This document shows positions 1 through 8,054 of a stretch of DNA of 25,558 nt, in pieces. The stretch spans positions 1-25,558 of the IMG/VR virus record IMGVR_UViG_3300025869_000087; one strand, written 5' to 3'. The position numbers and the translations under genes were made by a program. The notes beneath the pieces are model-generated. The model was not told the origin of the DNA and did not search any database. It was given only the letters and a program-made list of their open reading frames with translations. Position 1 is the first letter of the stretch. Every line of letters begins with the position of its first letter. This DNA is from a virus.

Positions 1-2224
1 TGAATGATGTAGCTTCTCTGAACACACCAATGTCAGGCTGCTTTGCATAGGTTACATCTAGTGCATTGTTAGTAGCATCAGCTACCAGTTCATTGAATGA
101 CCTAGCACCTTTAGGTCGTACCGTAGTTGAATCATTTAACAAGTCTTTAATCTTGCCCTCATTCAACGTGTCAATTAAATCAATCTTATACTCACGCTTA
201 ACTAGGCGTTCTAGTTCACCAAGGAATGCACCCCTGCGTACAAGGTATTCTTGCCAGCGGTTAGCACTGTTGAGTACACTGACACCATCCTCTAGTTCGG
301 ACAACACAGTATCTACACCCTTGCCTATCTTAGTAGTTGCCTGTCCACGCCCTGTTGCTTGCTGAAGTTCATTAAGCTGATTGAACATAAGGTCAAACTG
401 CTTGGATAGTTCAGGTCTGTCTAAGATAAAGTCAACATACTCCTTAGTATCTAATCTGCTTTCAGGCCCAAACATATACTTCATGTTGGCAAAGCTATCC
501 TTCCAGTTTTCTTTACTGATAAGAGACTTAGCACCAGCAGCAGCCTTACCACCTACGCCCTTTGCTTCACCCATGTTATACAAGGCAGTGTCCATTACGT
601 TACCTAGCGAATCCATAGGTGAACGAATGCCAGCAGACTGTAGGTTACGTGCAGCAGTAGCAAGCTGAGACACTAGACCACCACGGCGTATACCTTCTAA
701 GCGCATAATGTTATTACGTATGTTACTCTGACGTGCCTGTGTAGCTGCACGTTGTAAGTCTTGCATCTCATTGAGTGGCCTCGCACGTTTAATCTGAGAC
801 AGCTTGTTGAGTACCTTACCTGCCTCTGAGCCAGAGCCTACAACAGTAAGGATGTAGTCCTCAAAGGATACATTGTACTTGTTTAGTGTGTCGATGAGTT
901 CATCACCAGCTATTAATTCTTTATTGATGGTCAGGTCAAGTAAGTTATCAATTACAGTCTTATCATTATCAAACGCTGTAGGATACTTAGTCTTTAGGTC
1001 TGCTGCTGCAGCAACTAGACCATCTAGCTTCTCTGGCTTGAGTATAGGTGCAGTAAGTGTATCGCCAAGACCAGCCAGTTTAGCTGCATCATCAGCCTCT
1101 ACATCACTAATACCTAATGCTTTAGCAGTTTCACTTCTAGTATCTTTGAAGTCTATCTCTTCAGCAGTTTCTCTACCTGCCTTACGTGCTAGTTCATCAT
1201 CGACTACACGCACACCGTCTACTACAGTTGATATAGTCTTACCTGTCTGCTCCTCAAAGCCTAAGATAAGTTCATTCTTTAAGTCTACATTCTCTGCAGC
1301 TACCTGTTCAGCCCTTGTTGTCTTAGCTGCTATCTCTTCTGCTGTAGCTTCCTTGGCCTTGTTGATATTCATCTTACGGTCAAGTAGTTCAGCACGGGCT
1401 TTCTCACCTCTTTTTTGTAGCTTAGCTGTTTGTTTAGCTTCTCTAAATAGCTTTCTTACAGGACGCATAGCCGCTGAAGCACCCGGAACCATATTCTCCA
1501 TCATCTCCAACATCATACCCATATCACCAGCAAACTTCTCACCGCCTACTCTGTCCTCAAAGGGTATGTCAACTCCAACAGCTTTTAATCCTTTAGTTAA
1601 GGCTACTCCAACATTGGCGGTGGTATCAGACACAGCTTCCATAGCTACAGCTAAATTTCTAATGTCTTTACCTGCTGCTTTACCAATCCATTCTACAATA
1701 GGCTGGAAGGGTTCTGCTATAGATTCCTCTATAAAGTCTTCTGGTATCACACTGCCAAGATTACTAAACTCCTCTGCTTTTTTTGCAGTGCTGGCATAGT
1801 TAAACGCAGAGTCAGTTTGTTCTGACACTGTTGGTGTAGGCTCATCAATGGGTTCTAGCTTTATTCTATCAACTTCTGCGTCACCTGTAGGCACAGAAGG
1901 TACATACCTGTACCCTTCAGGCACTTCACCTGTACGCACGAATGTTTCTTCTGGTGTTTCTGGTTTTTCTATAGGTGATGTTTCAACCTGTTCGATACCA
2001 TCTTCTTCTTCAAGCGCATCTAACTTACTAGCAAAGCTACTAGCTTGCTCAGTATCTTCCTCTACTAAAACAGCCTCTTCTTCTTCATCCTCTCGTTCAA
2101 GAGAATCAAGTTTACTGGCTATGTCATTAGTTGTTTCTACATCCGCTTCATCTTCTAAAGAAACAAATTCTTCGTCTTCGTTCTCTAGTTCATCAAGTTT
2201 CTGCAAGAGACTGTTAGCTTGCAT
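1..2224 (-). CDS. Large virion-associated protein, partial (C-terminus beyond the window)
   Basis: An open frame starts at the ATG at 2224-2222 and runs off the left edge without a stop, giving 741 visible codons. The start overlaps the preceding stop as TAATG. Residues 1-87 are very acidic and hold three copies of a 29-residue unit with K-L-D-x-L-E cores beginning at K9, K38 and K67. A proline-rich linker follows, then a long Ala/Lys/Glu-rich helical part with coiled-coil character around residues 240-350. Near residues 480-520 there is a basic stretch containing RRGGLVSQLATAARN, a type of segment I associate with large virion proteins of marine phages. No enzyme motif is visible. Its place as the last visible gene of the tail block, after other large helical proteins, suggests an internal or ejected virion protein. 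That role is inference from context. Confidence 0.75.
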   Translation of the reverse strand, partial: MQANSLLQKLDELENEDEEFVSLEDEADVETTNDIASKLDSLEREDEEEEAVLVEEDTEQASSFASKLDALEEEDGIEQVETSPIEKPETPEETFVRTGEVPEGYRYVPSVPTGDAEVDRIKLEPIDEPTPTVSEQTDSAFNYASTAKKAEEFSNLGSVIPEDFIEESIAEPFQPIVEWIGKAAGKDIRNLAVAMEAVSDTTANVGVALTKGLKAVGVDIPFEDRVGGEKFAGDMGMMLEMMENMVPGASAAMRPVRKLFREAKQTAKLQKRGEKARAELLDRKMNINKAKEATAEEIAAKTTRAEQVAAENVDLKNELILGFEEQTGKTISTVVDGVRVVDDELARKAGRETAEEIDFKDTRSETAKALGISDVEADDAAKLAGLGDTLTAPILKPEKLDGLVAAAADLKTKYPTAFDNDKTVIDNLLDLTINKELIAGDELIDTLNKYNVSFEDYILTVVGSGSEAGKVLNKLSQIKRARPLNEMQDLQRAATQARQSNIRNNIMRLEGIRRGGLVSQLATAARNLQSAGIRSPMDSLGNVMDTALYNMGEAKGVGGKAAAGAKSLISKENWKDSFANMKYMFGPESRLDTKEYVDFILDRPELSKQFDLMFNQLNELQQATGRGQATTKIGKGVDTVLSELEDGVSVLNSANRWQEYLVRRGAFLGELERLVKREYKIDLIDTLNEGKIKDLLNDSTTVRPKGARSFNELVADATNNALDVTYAKQPDIGVFREATSF
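1964..2224 (-). repeat. Three 29-residue acidic repeats at a protein N-terminus
   Basis: Three in-frame 87-bp units encode L-x-K-L-D-E/S/A-L-E followed by a run of Glu and Asp. The conserved Lys falls at residues 9, 38 and 67, exactly 29 apart. The linkers between cores differ in sequence, so only the K-L-D-x-L-E core is well kept. Confidence 0.7.
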
Positions 2225-3729
2225 TAAAGGTAATCCCTACCTGTCCATAACCTAGTTATAATTTTACCTTGTGCATTGGTATATTTAATAACATCACCCG
2301 GTTTCAGCCCCGCTATAAACGCACTAGAACTTGCCTGTTGTTTTGTGGTACTTTTAGCCGTTGCCGCATTTTTAAATGCTTTAATATCCGCTTTAAGAGA
2401 ATCCTTTTGCGATTTAATAAGAGCGTCCATCATAGGGTCTTCTAAATCTTTTGTCTGTGCGGTTACATTATTTAACGCACGTGTCATACTTTCAAAGTAC
2501 AGAGGTTTGTTGCCTTCAATTTTAAAAGTAATCTTTCCCTCTATGTCTTCTACTAGTCCAACAGGCTGAAGAGTTCTTTTAATTTCGTTGTTCAGAATAG
2601 TTTGTCTATTAGGTTTGGAGAAAGACACGCCGCCAGCAGCCTTTGTATCTTCCGCATTAGCAATTTCAGAAACTCCTGCCATACCTGCTATATATAAATC
2701 TTTATAGTCTTGCTCTGTGTAACCCGGTTTAAAATCTTTCGTGGCTAGAGCATTTGATGCAAACACAGCCATGTTTTCGTAGCTCTTAAACGCAGGGAAT
2801 TTCTTTTCTTTAGCGATTGCTAATTTCCTTTCCTCTATGGATAAATCGGTAGACTCCATATTTTTTACGTGTGCTTCAGCATCTTGTATTAACTGTGATT
2901 GTGTTTGCAAATCTTTTATTGCGTCTCTAGTACGATCATATATTTTTTGTTCTTTAGCATCAAGTTCACCACGCTTTGCACGTGCTTCTTGGTCAGCAAT
3001 TTGTTGTGTTAATGCCTTAACTCTTTTTTGATTTGTGTCGAAAGCCGTTATGTCTCTCTCTACCTTCGCATCTTGCTGTTCCTCCACTGTTTTTTGACGA
3101 GCATAAGTTTCTGCAGCACTAAGTCTTGACCTATCCACAGAACCAAACGAACCTGTACTTGCGGCAGGTGCAGTGGCAGGTTTTGCATCAAAGCCTACAT
3201 TCATTTGTTTCTCAAGACGTGCAGTATCTGTGTCATCACCATCACGCCCGAAGAACTCGTCTATCCTAGATGTACCTACACCATAAGTAGCAGCTTTAAA
3301 CTGTGTTCCTTTATACTCAGGCATAAGAAGTCCAGCTTCGCCGCCTGTGTAAGCAGTATCGCCTTCTTTGAAATCTTTAAAGTCTGAGCTTATGTCATAA
3401 CTACCTAACTGATCTGCACGTTCTCTTGCTTTAGTTAAATAAGAAGTCACACCAGCAACACCACCACCTGATTCAGCCAAGCTATCAAAAGCAGCTTTAG
3501 CTTTAGTAGCATCTCCATTAAAACCCTCTAATAAAGATCGGTATCCAGCAAGAGCCTCTTCATCTGTCTTTTCTTTTTTGGCTTCATACTTTTCTCTTTT
3601 AGTAGCTTCTCTCTGCATCCAAAACTTTTTAGCAGAGCTAAGTTCACCTTGCCTTTTTTCGATGGCAGACTGCAAGCCTTTGTCTATACTACTAGCTAAT
3701 CCTGTTGAAAACCCTGTCCAAAAACTCAT
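2224..3729 (-). CDS. Helical virion protein, function unknown (501 aa)
   Basis: The 501-residue protein starts MSFWTGFSTGLASSIDKGL, a Gly/Ser-rich amphipathic start followed by a Lys/Glu-rich helical stretch at residues 20-60. Residues about 205-310 are charged and probably coiled coil. The C-terminus contains a small beta-like segment, AGLKPGDVIKYTNAQGK, reaching almost to the end. No catalytic motif is visible. Start and stop both use TAATG overlaps, with the upstream 167-aa gene at 3729 and the downstream large gene at 2224, so translation is probably coupled across all three. The company of other large helical late proteins suggests an internal virion or tail-associated component. I do not recognise a defined family. 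Confidence 0.75.
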   Translation of the reverse strand: MSFWTGFSTGLASSIDKGLQSAIEKRQGELSSAKKFWMQREATKREKYEAKKEKTDEEALAGYRSLLEGFNGDATKAKAAFDSLAESGGGVAGVTSYLTKARERADQLGSYDISSDFKDFKEGDTAYTGGEAGLLMPEYKGTQFKAATYGVGTSRIDEFFGRDGDDTDTARLEKQMNVGFDAKPATAPAASTGSFGSVDRSRLSAAETYARQKTVEEQQDAKVERDITAFDTNQKRVKALTQQIADQEARAKRGELDAKEQKIYDRTRDAIKDLQTQSQLIQDAEAHVKNMESTDLSIEERKLAIAKEKKFPAFKSYENMAVFASNALATKDFKPGYTEQDYKDLYIAGMAGVSEIANAEDTKAAGGVSFSKPNRQTILNNEIKRTLQPVGLVEDIEGKITFKIEGNKPLYFESMTRALNNVTAQTKDLEDPMMDALIKSQKDSLKADIKAFKNAATAKSTTKQQASSSAFIAGLKPGDVIKYTNAQGKIITRLWTGRDYL

Positions 3730-4232
3730 TACTTTCTCCGTGCCATTAAGCCTGTTGGCTCTTCTTCTTTAACTTCAATTTCTTCAACGTCAGTTTCGGT
3801 TACTTCATCTTTGTTTTTTAAGTCTGCTTCATACTCTGCAATAGCTTTAGCCATAGCTGAATCTCGTAGTATAGGCTTATTAGGATTTTCTAAACCTGTT
3901 TCATACTTAACACCTGCACTGTCACCTATCATCATAAGCATTTCCATGATCATAGGCAGTACAAGCATACCCACATCTACCGTATGTATACCTTCCATAA
4001 CACTAGACAATTGAATAGTATTAGCAATAGATGTAACAGGCACACCAGACTCTAGCACTTCAGCTAGTTGAACCATAAAATCTTCACTACTCATACGTTC
4101 CATGTAGTAGTCAATAGTATCATCTACTGTACTAAATCTAGAAGGAGTTTGCCACGGTCTAGAACCTAACTCAGCAGTTAAAGACTGGCCCGGAATAGGT
4201 GCATCAAAGCTAGGTTGATTCGTTATTGCCAT
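3729..4232 (-). CDS. Conserved phage structural-cluster protein (167 aa)
   Basis: The 167-residue protein opens with an N-terminal segment containing APIPGQSLTAELGSRPWQ. From memory this type of start recurs in a small protein found near tail and internal protein genes of many marine phages. A hydrophobic Met/Leu-rich stretch at residues about 88-101 (VGMLVLPMIMEMLMM) could be a buried or membrane-active helix. The C-terminal 35 residues are strongly acidic and end in a basic RRK. The start overlaps the 79-aa gene by 23 nt, and its stop overlaps the next gene as TAATG. A structural or chaperone role is inferred only from position. It could also act in membrane passage during DNA entry, given the hydrophobic helix. 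Confidence 0.7.
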   Translation of the reverse strand: MAITNQPSFDAPIPGQSLTAELGSRPWQTPSRFSTVDDTIDYYMERMSSEDFMVQLAEVLESGVPVTSIANTIQLSSVMEGIHTVDVGMLVLPMIMEMLMMIGDSAGVKYETGLENPNKPILRDSAMAKAIAEYEADLKNKDEVTETDVEEIEVKEEEPTGLMARRK

Positions 4233-4449
4233 TTATTTCATCCCTGTATTTTCTTATGACTTGCATTTGTTTAGCTACACGAACAGCAGGATTATTGTAG
4301 TCAAGACCATCTGTTTCTTTAGACATATTATTAGACCTAGTTAATAGGCCACCTGTCTTTTCTGGTTTTTTTACAGTCTTTAAGTTTTCAAATCCTTCAA
4401 TATCCATACGTTTGTAGGCTTCTCTAGCAGCATTAAATTGTCTGGACAT
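4210..4449 (-). CDS. Small basic helical protein, function unknown (79 aa)
   Basis: The 79-residue protein is charged and helical and has no membrane segment. It is squeezed between two larger genes: it begins 17 nt inside the end of the 861-aa gene and ends 23 nt inside the start of the 167-aa gene. Such a tight nested position on the coding strand supports a real, translationally coupled gene. The sequence opens MSRQFNAAREAYKRMD. I see no domain that gives a function. Membership of the internal-virion cluster is inferred from its neighbours. Confidence 0.65.
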   Translation of the reverse strand: MSRQFNAAREAYKRMDIEGFENLKTVKKPEKTGGLLTRSNNMSKETDGLDYNNPAVRVAKQMQVIRKYRDEINGNNEST

Positions 4450-7018
4450 TATGCTTTCTCCGTTTCTTGTTTACTACTATATCCATGAATTGTTTTGTGG
4501 CCCATTTTAATGGCGGTACTTTAGCAATTAGTTTAGCATAATTTTCACCATGTGTCATGTATAATTTTTTAAACCAACTAGGAGCATCATATTGTAGCCA
4601 AGTACGGAACACAAACCATTCAGCATTTTGTTTGCCATATACTTCACGTGCTACCCAGCAAGCACCAAATAAATATGCACTACCTAATGTGCCAATTAAG
4701 CTACCGATAGCATTACCTGCTGCTGACTTACCTGCTGCAGCAGAAGCAGCTTGAGATGTTGCAGCATCTAGTTCAGCAATCGCCATAGCACTGTATCTGT
4801 CTAGTTCACCTTCTGCTGATTCCCATGCCCACTCCATAGTATCAGCATAAAAACCCCACAAATTACTGTAAGCTTGTTTACTCATATCAAGAATAGCATT
4901 AGCATTCAACTCATTAGCACGATTAACTGAAGCAGTATCTGCTGTAGCTATCTGCCTACGCCACTGTGCATTACTCTGTGCAATCACTAGCTGGTTCTGT
5001 GCATTAAACTGATCACGTTGATTGTTTAGTTCTGCGTTAAAACGATTTACTGTATTAGCCTGACCAGCATTGTACTGTGATTGTGCATTAGCTTGCGTTG
5101 CATTAAATTGAGATACTACTGCGCCAAGGTTCTGAAAGAACTGCTCTGTTTGGTTTTCACTAGATGCATTAAACTGTGCAGCCGCATTGGTTGCAGCTTG
5201 ATCTGTAAACATAGACTGAACACGTTGTTGTGCTTTAAATAATTCTGTCTGTTGCTCGTTAGATAAATTAGCCATATCCATCTGCAAGAAGTTCTGTGCA
5301 TTTTTTACAGACTCTTGTTGCCTATTATTTAAGTTAGACAAATCTAATCCTGCCAAAGCACTTGCTTCCGCAATAACTAAGGCTTGTTTGTTAGATACGT
5401 TATTTAACTCCATAGTATTTACAGCACGAGAGTTTTCAAGCTGTATACTTTGTTCATTAGTAAAATTTGAATTAGCTATGTCCCCAATACGGGCAGAATT
5501 TTTTACTCGTGCTTCAAATGCCTGATCAAATTCTTGACCCATAAATGTAGCACGTTGCTGTGCCGCAAGTATTGCTCGTTGTTGGCGATTTGATAAATTC
5601 TGCTCTTCAAAAGAAGCCACTATAGCAGCATCAGCCTGTGCAATAGGCAAGGCTGACTCCATAGCTGCTTGTATGATAGCCTGACCAGCAAGAGAAGATG
5701 CACCTAAGCCACGAGCAGCCATTGTAGCTGTAGCCTTACGCATGGCACCAGCAGCCCAAGCAGGTGTAGCACCGCCATCAAACTGCTGCATTAAGCCATC
5801 CAGCTGACCTGCTACAGTGGCTTTCTCAGAAGGTTTAGCTGTTGCAGCCTCAATTTGTTCGGTAAACTTAGCAGCCTTTTCTGCATTAGCAACACCGTCA
5901 ATAATTTCACCTTCTTGTATTTCACGCACTACTTTATTGTCAATTAAATGTGCATTACCCTGTGCAGCGGTTAGATCACCTACAGATGAAGCAGTCTGTT
6001 GTGCAGCCGTAACTTTAGCACGTGGATCATCCTCATTTGTTTGTGCTGCAGATACAGCGTCCATTGCAGTAGTTACTGCAGTCTCTGACATTGCTACATT
6101 ATCCATCGTGTTTGCTTGTGATGGTGTAATCTTTTCAGCTTGATACGTATTTGCAGTAGCAGTCGGTACTTGTACAGCACCTGCTGAAAAGTCATAGCTA
6201 ATAGGAACTTCAAATCGTGTACCATCTGGCATAAATGCAAATTTATTACCTTCTTGCGGCATTACTGCTGCACGTGGTACGCCGGGGGTAGGATCACTTT
6301 CAAGATACGGACCTGTCAGTGTACCTGTACCGGGAGCAACCATTTGACGTGGGTCTTCTTGAATGCCTGCAGCAATTGTTGTGCCACCAATAGGAACACC
6401 CGGCTGATACATTTGTTCTACATTAAACTGTGCTACACCGGGAACTGGAGTTTTAATTTCTGGTGTTTTCTCATCACCTACATTCACACCTTCAGGTAAC
6501 TCATCTCCTTCTTGATAATACGTAGCAGGAGTTATATTATACTGTGTAGGACTAGCACCTGTAAAAGTAGGTGTACCAGCTTGTGTTCCTGCTGGATTAG
6601 TTACAACGCCTCTGTTTGAAGGGGGTTGAGGCTGCACAGGAGGCTGCGGGTCAGGCTGTGGCGGCAGTCCACCTTCCTCTTCTCCTGCAGCCATTGTGGT
6701 CAACATAGGCGGGCCATCATCCAGTGGAGGCCCTACAGGTGGATTAGTTTCTGGAACACGAACTTCTGGTACTTTAGTAATTCCTCCTAGATTTCCGGGT
6801 GAAGAACCTATATTGTTTGCTACACCACCAGTATTAAACCGTGGCACGTATCCACCTGCCGCCATCATACGTGCGGCATTCGTATACATATTCATCTGTT
6901 GTTGCCGTGCAGGGTCTTGGTCAACGTACTGCTGAAACTGGTTCATATCACCTTGATAGCCCATAGCCCCTGCAATCTTATTCATTGCTTGAGGTTTAAA
7001 TCCTTTGAACATTGCCAT
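4433..7018 (-). CDS. Large coiled-coil virion protein with hydrophobic C-terminal domain (861 aa)
   Basis: The 861-residue protein has four visible parts. Residues 1-75 are Gln/Met-rich and carry two GG motifs (MMAAGGYVPRFNTGG). Residues about 75-300 are Pro/Gly/Thr-rich and likely extended. Residues about 400-470 hold a conserved-looking helical segment including TPAWAAGAMRKA and AARGLGASSLAGQAI. Residues 474-690 form an Asn/Gln/Ala-rich array with exact 11-residue spacing, predicted as a long coiled coil. A Gly/Ala hydrophobic stretch near residue 770 is followed by a tail containing CWVAREVYG and aromatic pairs. From memory these elements recur in marine phage virion proteins. Place and composition suggest an internal, ejected or tail-tip protein rather than an enzyme. 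It starts 1 nt after the stop of the upstream small gene. Confidence 0.8.
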   Translation of the reverse strand: MAMFKGFKPQAMNKIAGAMGYQGDMNQFQQYVDQDPARQQQMNMYTNAARMMAAGGYVPRFNTGGVANNIGSSPGNLGGITKVPEVRVPETNPPVGPPLDDGPPMLTTMAAGEEEGGLPPQPDPQPPVQPQPPSNRGVVTNPAGTQAGTPTFTGASPTQYNITPATYYQEGDELPEGVNVGDEKTPEIKTPVPGVAQFNVEQMYQPGVPIGGTTIAAGIQEDPRQMVAPGTGTLTGPYLESDPTPGVPRAAVMPQEGNKFAFMPDGTRFEVPISYDFSAGAVQVPTATANTYQAEKITPSQANTMDNVAMSETAVTTAMDAVSAAQTNEDDPRAKVTAAQQTASSVGDLTAAQGNAHLIDNKVVREIQEGEIIDGVANAEKAAKFTEQIEAATAKPSEKATVAGQLDGLMQQFDGGATPAWAAGAMRKATATMAARGLGASSLAGQAIIQAAMESALPIAQADAAIVASFEEQNLSNRQQRAILAAQQRATFMGQEFDQAFEARVKNSARIGDIANSNFTNEQSIQLENSRAVNTMELNNVSNKQALVIAEASALAGLDLSNLNNRQQESVKNAQNFLQMDMANLSNEQQTELFKAQQRVQSMFTDQAATNAAAQFNASSENQTEQFFQNLGAVVSQFNATQANAQSQYNAGQANTVNRFNAELNNQRDQFNAQNQLVIAQSNAQWRRQIATADTASVNRANELNANAILDMSKQAYSNLWGFYADTMEWAWESAEGELDRYSAMAIAELDAATSQAASAAAGKSAAGNAIGSLIGTLGSAYLFGACWVAREVYGKQNAEWFVFRTWLQYDAPSWFKKLYMTHGENYAKLIAKVPPLKWATKQFMDIVVNKKRRKHNVQTI
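4949..5599 (-). repeat. 11-residue (hendecad) repeat array
   Basis: From residue 474 to about 690 of the 861-aa protein, N-[LFV]-[STN]-N-x-Q motifs recur at spacings of 44, 22, 22 and 22 residues, all multiples of 11. They are followed by Q/R-F/Y/S-N-A motifs at exact 11-residue steps (QFNATQANAQS, QYNAGQANTVN, RFNAELNNQRD, QFNAQNQLVIA, QSNA). An 11-residue period is the known signature of right-handed or straight coiled coils. Confidence 0.8.
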
Positions 7019-7019
7019 A

Positions 7020-7226
7020 TTAATTAATTCCCATAACTACTGTAACTACCATAGCTACTACCATTATAGTGCTACCCATTATCATTGCTTCTAAACGCCA
7101 CATGCGTTTGTCTAGTGCTTCTAGTTTCTCACCTACAGCAGCGTAACGCACTGCACATTCTTTTTCGTGTGCTTCTAGTTCTAATGCCACACGAAGTTCA
7201 GGGGTTACAGACTGCTCTAGTTTCAT
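7020..7226 (-). CDS. Small coiled-coil plus C-terminal membrane helix protein (holin-like candidate)
   Basis: The 68-residue protein has a charged helical N-terminal region (residues 5-48, with heptad-like LEALDKRMWRLEAMI) followed by one C-terminal hydrophobic helix (about residues 50-67, Met/Val rich). This layout, a short coiled coil then a single C-terminal membrane segment, resembles XhlA-type (haemolysin XhlA) holin partners and some small membrane proteins of phage lysis or tail clusters. No endolysin lies nearby in the window. The gene starts 4 nt after the stop of the 84-aa gene with a purine-rich GAAGGTGAG upstream. A lysis role is inference. It could instead be a membrane anchor used during DNA entry. 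Confidence 0.6.
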   Translation of the reverse strand: MKLEQSVTPELRVALELEAHEKECAVRYAAVGEKLEALDKRMWRLEAMIMGSTIMVVAMVVTVVMGIN

Positions 7227-7230
7227 TTAT

Positions 7231-7485
7231 CTACTCACCTTCTTCAATTCTTGGGTCTATCCAATCAGAATTTAAAGACCACGCTGTTCCATCATAAAAG
7301 TATTTATGGCCCATAAAGTCGTCTGGCGTGCTTACCCCCTCGTGTAACACTACATTTGAACTGTTGCAATCATCTATGATAAATTGGGCGGGTTCACCTA
7401 CAGTAATGTTTTCTTCGGTAATGGTAATAGCCACACTATCTTCAAATAGGTAAAGAGATACATTGTTTTTGGTTATAGTTTTCAT
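7231..7485 (-). CDS. Small beta-rich conserved phage protein (84 aa)
   Basis: The 84-residue acidic protein has alternating hydrophobic strands (VSLYLFEDSVAITIT) and a segment, MGHKYFYDGTAWSLN, that looks like a small beta domain with exposed aromatics. From memory, similar short proteins lie downstream of tail fibre genes in marine phages, but I cannot assign a function. It begins 5 nt after the stop of the 80-aa gene and has only a weak Shine-Dalgarno (GGTTAA), so it probably relies on coupling. An accessory or assembly role for the fibre is a guess from position. Confidence 0.65.
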   Translation of the reverse strand: MKTITKNNVSLYLFEDSVAITITEENITVGEPAQFIIDDCNSSNVVLHEGVSTPDDFMGHKYFYDGTAWSLNSDWIDPRIEEGE

Positions 7486-7490
7486 ATCAT

Positions 7491-7733
7491 TTAACCTGCT
7501 ATGGCAGCATTGCCAGCGGTAATTGCAGCATTAAGAGGTGTCATATCTTCTGTTGTCCAATAAGTTTGTGGCACCATAATTTCTAAATGTCCTACGTTAC
7601 GCTGCAAAACAGTTTCATCATCTGTGTAATCATCAGGCGCAGCGATGACTGCGTTGATAAGATTTACGCTATCCATACATGCACTATAGTGCTGTGCAAT
7701 TTCTTCGGCTGTAATTGTATTTTCTTCAGACAT
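7491..7733 (-). CDS. Small acidic phage protein next to the tail fibre (80 aa)
   Basis: The 80-residue acidic protein has an N-terminal helix (residues 8-30) and a motif around HLEIMVPQTYWTTEDMTPL, ending in an Ala/Gly-rich helix. It follows the fibre gene directly; its Shine-Dalgarno AAGGAG (7742-7747) overlaps the fibre stop codon, 8 nt before the ATG. That strong site and coupling suggest expression in step with the fibre. A fibre-assembly or attachment role is possible from position only. I do not recognise a named family. Confidence 0.65.
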   Translation of the reverse strand: MSEENTITAEEIAQHYSACMDSVNLINAVIAAPDDYTDDETVLQRNVGHLEIMVPQTYWTTEDMTPLNAAITAGNAAIAG

Positions 7734-7745
7734 TAAATATTCTCC

Positions 7746-8054
7746 TTATTTAATTTGGGATTCAAGCTCGTTTACTTTAGCAGACAAATCTTTAATTGCC
7801 TGCACTAACACTGGAACCAACTTACCATAGGCTGCTTCTAGTTTTTCTGGATTTTCATCATAAACTAATCCGGGGATATTTACTCCAGTATCTTGCTGTA
7901 CTTGTTGCAAGTCTTGAGCAATAAAGCCAGTGTCTTCTATATCAATTTTACCACCATCACGCATGTTCCAAGTAAACGATACTGGATTTAAGTGTTCTAC
8001 AAAATCAAGTCCAGCTTGTAACGGTGCTATATCTGTTTTGTCACGAGAATCTGA
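7746..8054 (-). other. Peptidase S74 intramolecular chaperone domain of the fibre
   Basis: Residues 1735-1836 begin at SDSRDKTDI and contain LNPVSFTW, DTGFIAQDL and a final heptad helix (LVPVLVQAIKDLSAKV). This matches the order of conserved blocks in S74 chaperone tails. In that family the Ser at the start of the domain performs the self-cleavage, here Ser1735. Confidence 0.88.

Noticed and set aside
873-1799. Plus-strand open frame of 308 codons opposite the left-edge gene
   Set aside because: Ser/Ala-rich antisense shadow of an Ala/Glu/Lys-rich coding frame; no supporting start signal and opposed to the direction of every other gene.
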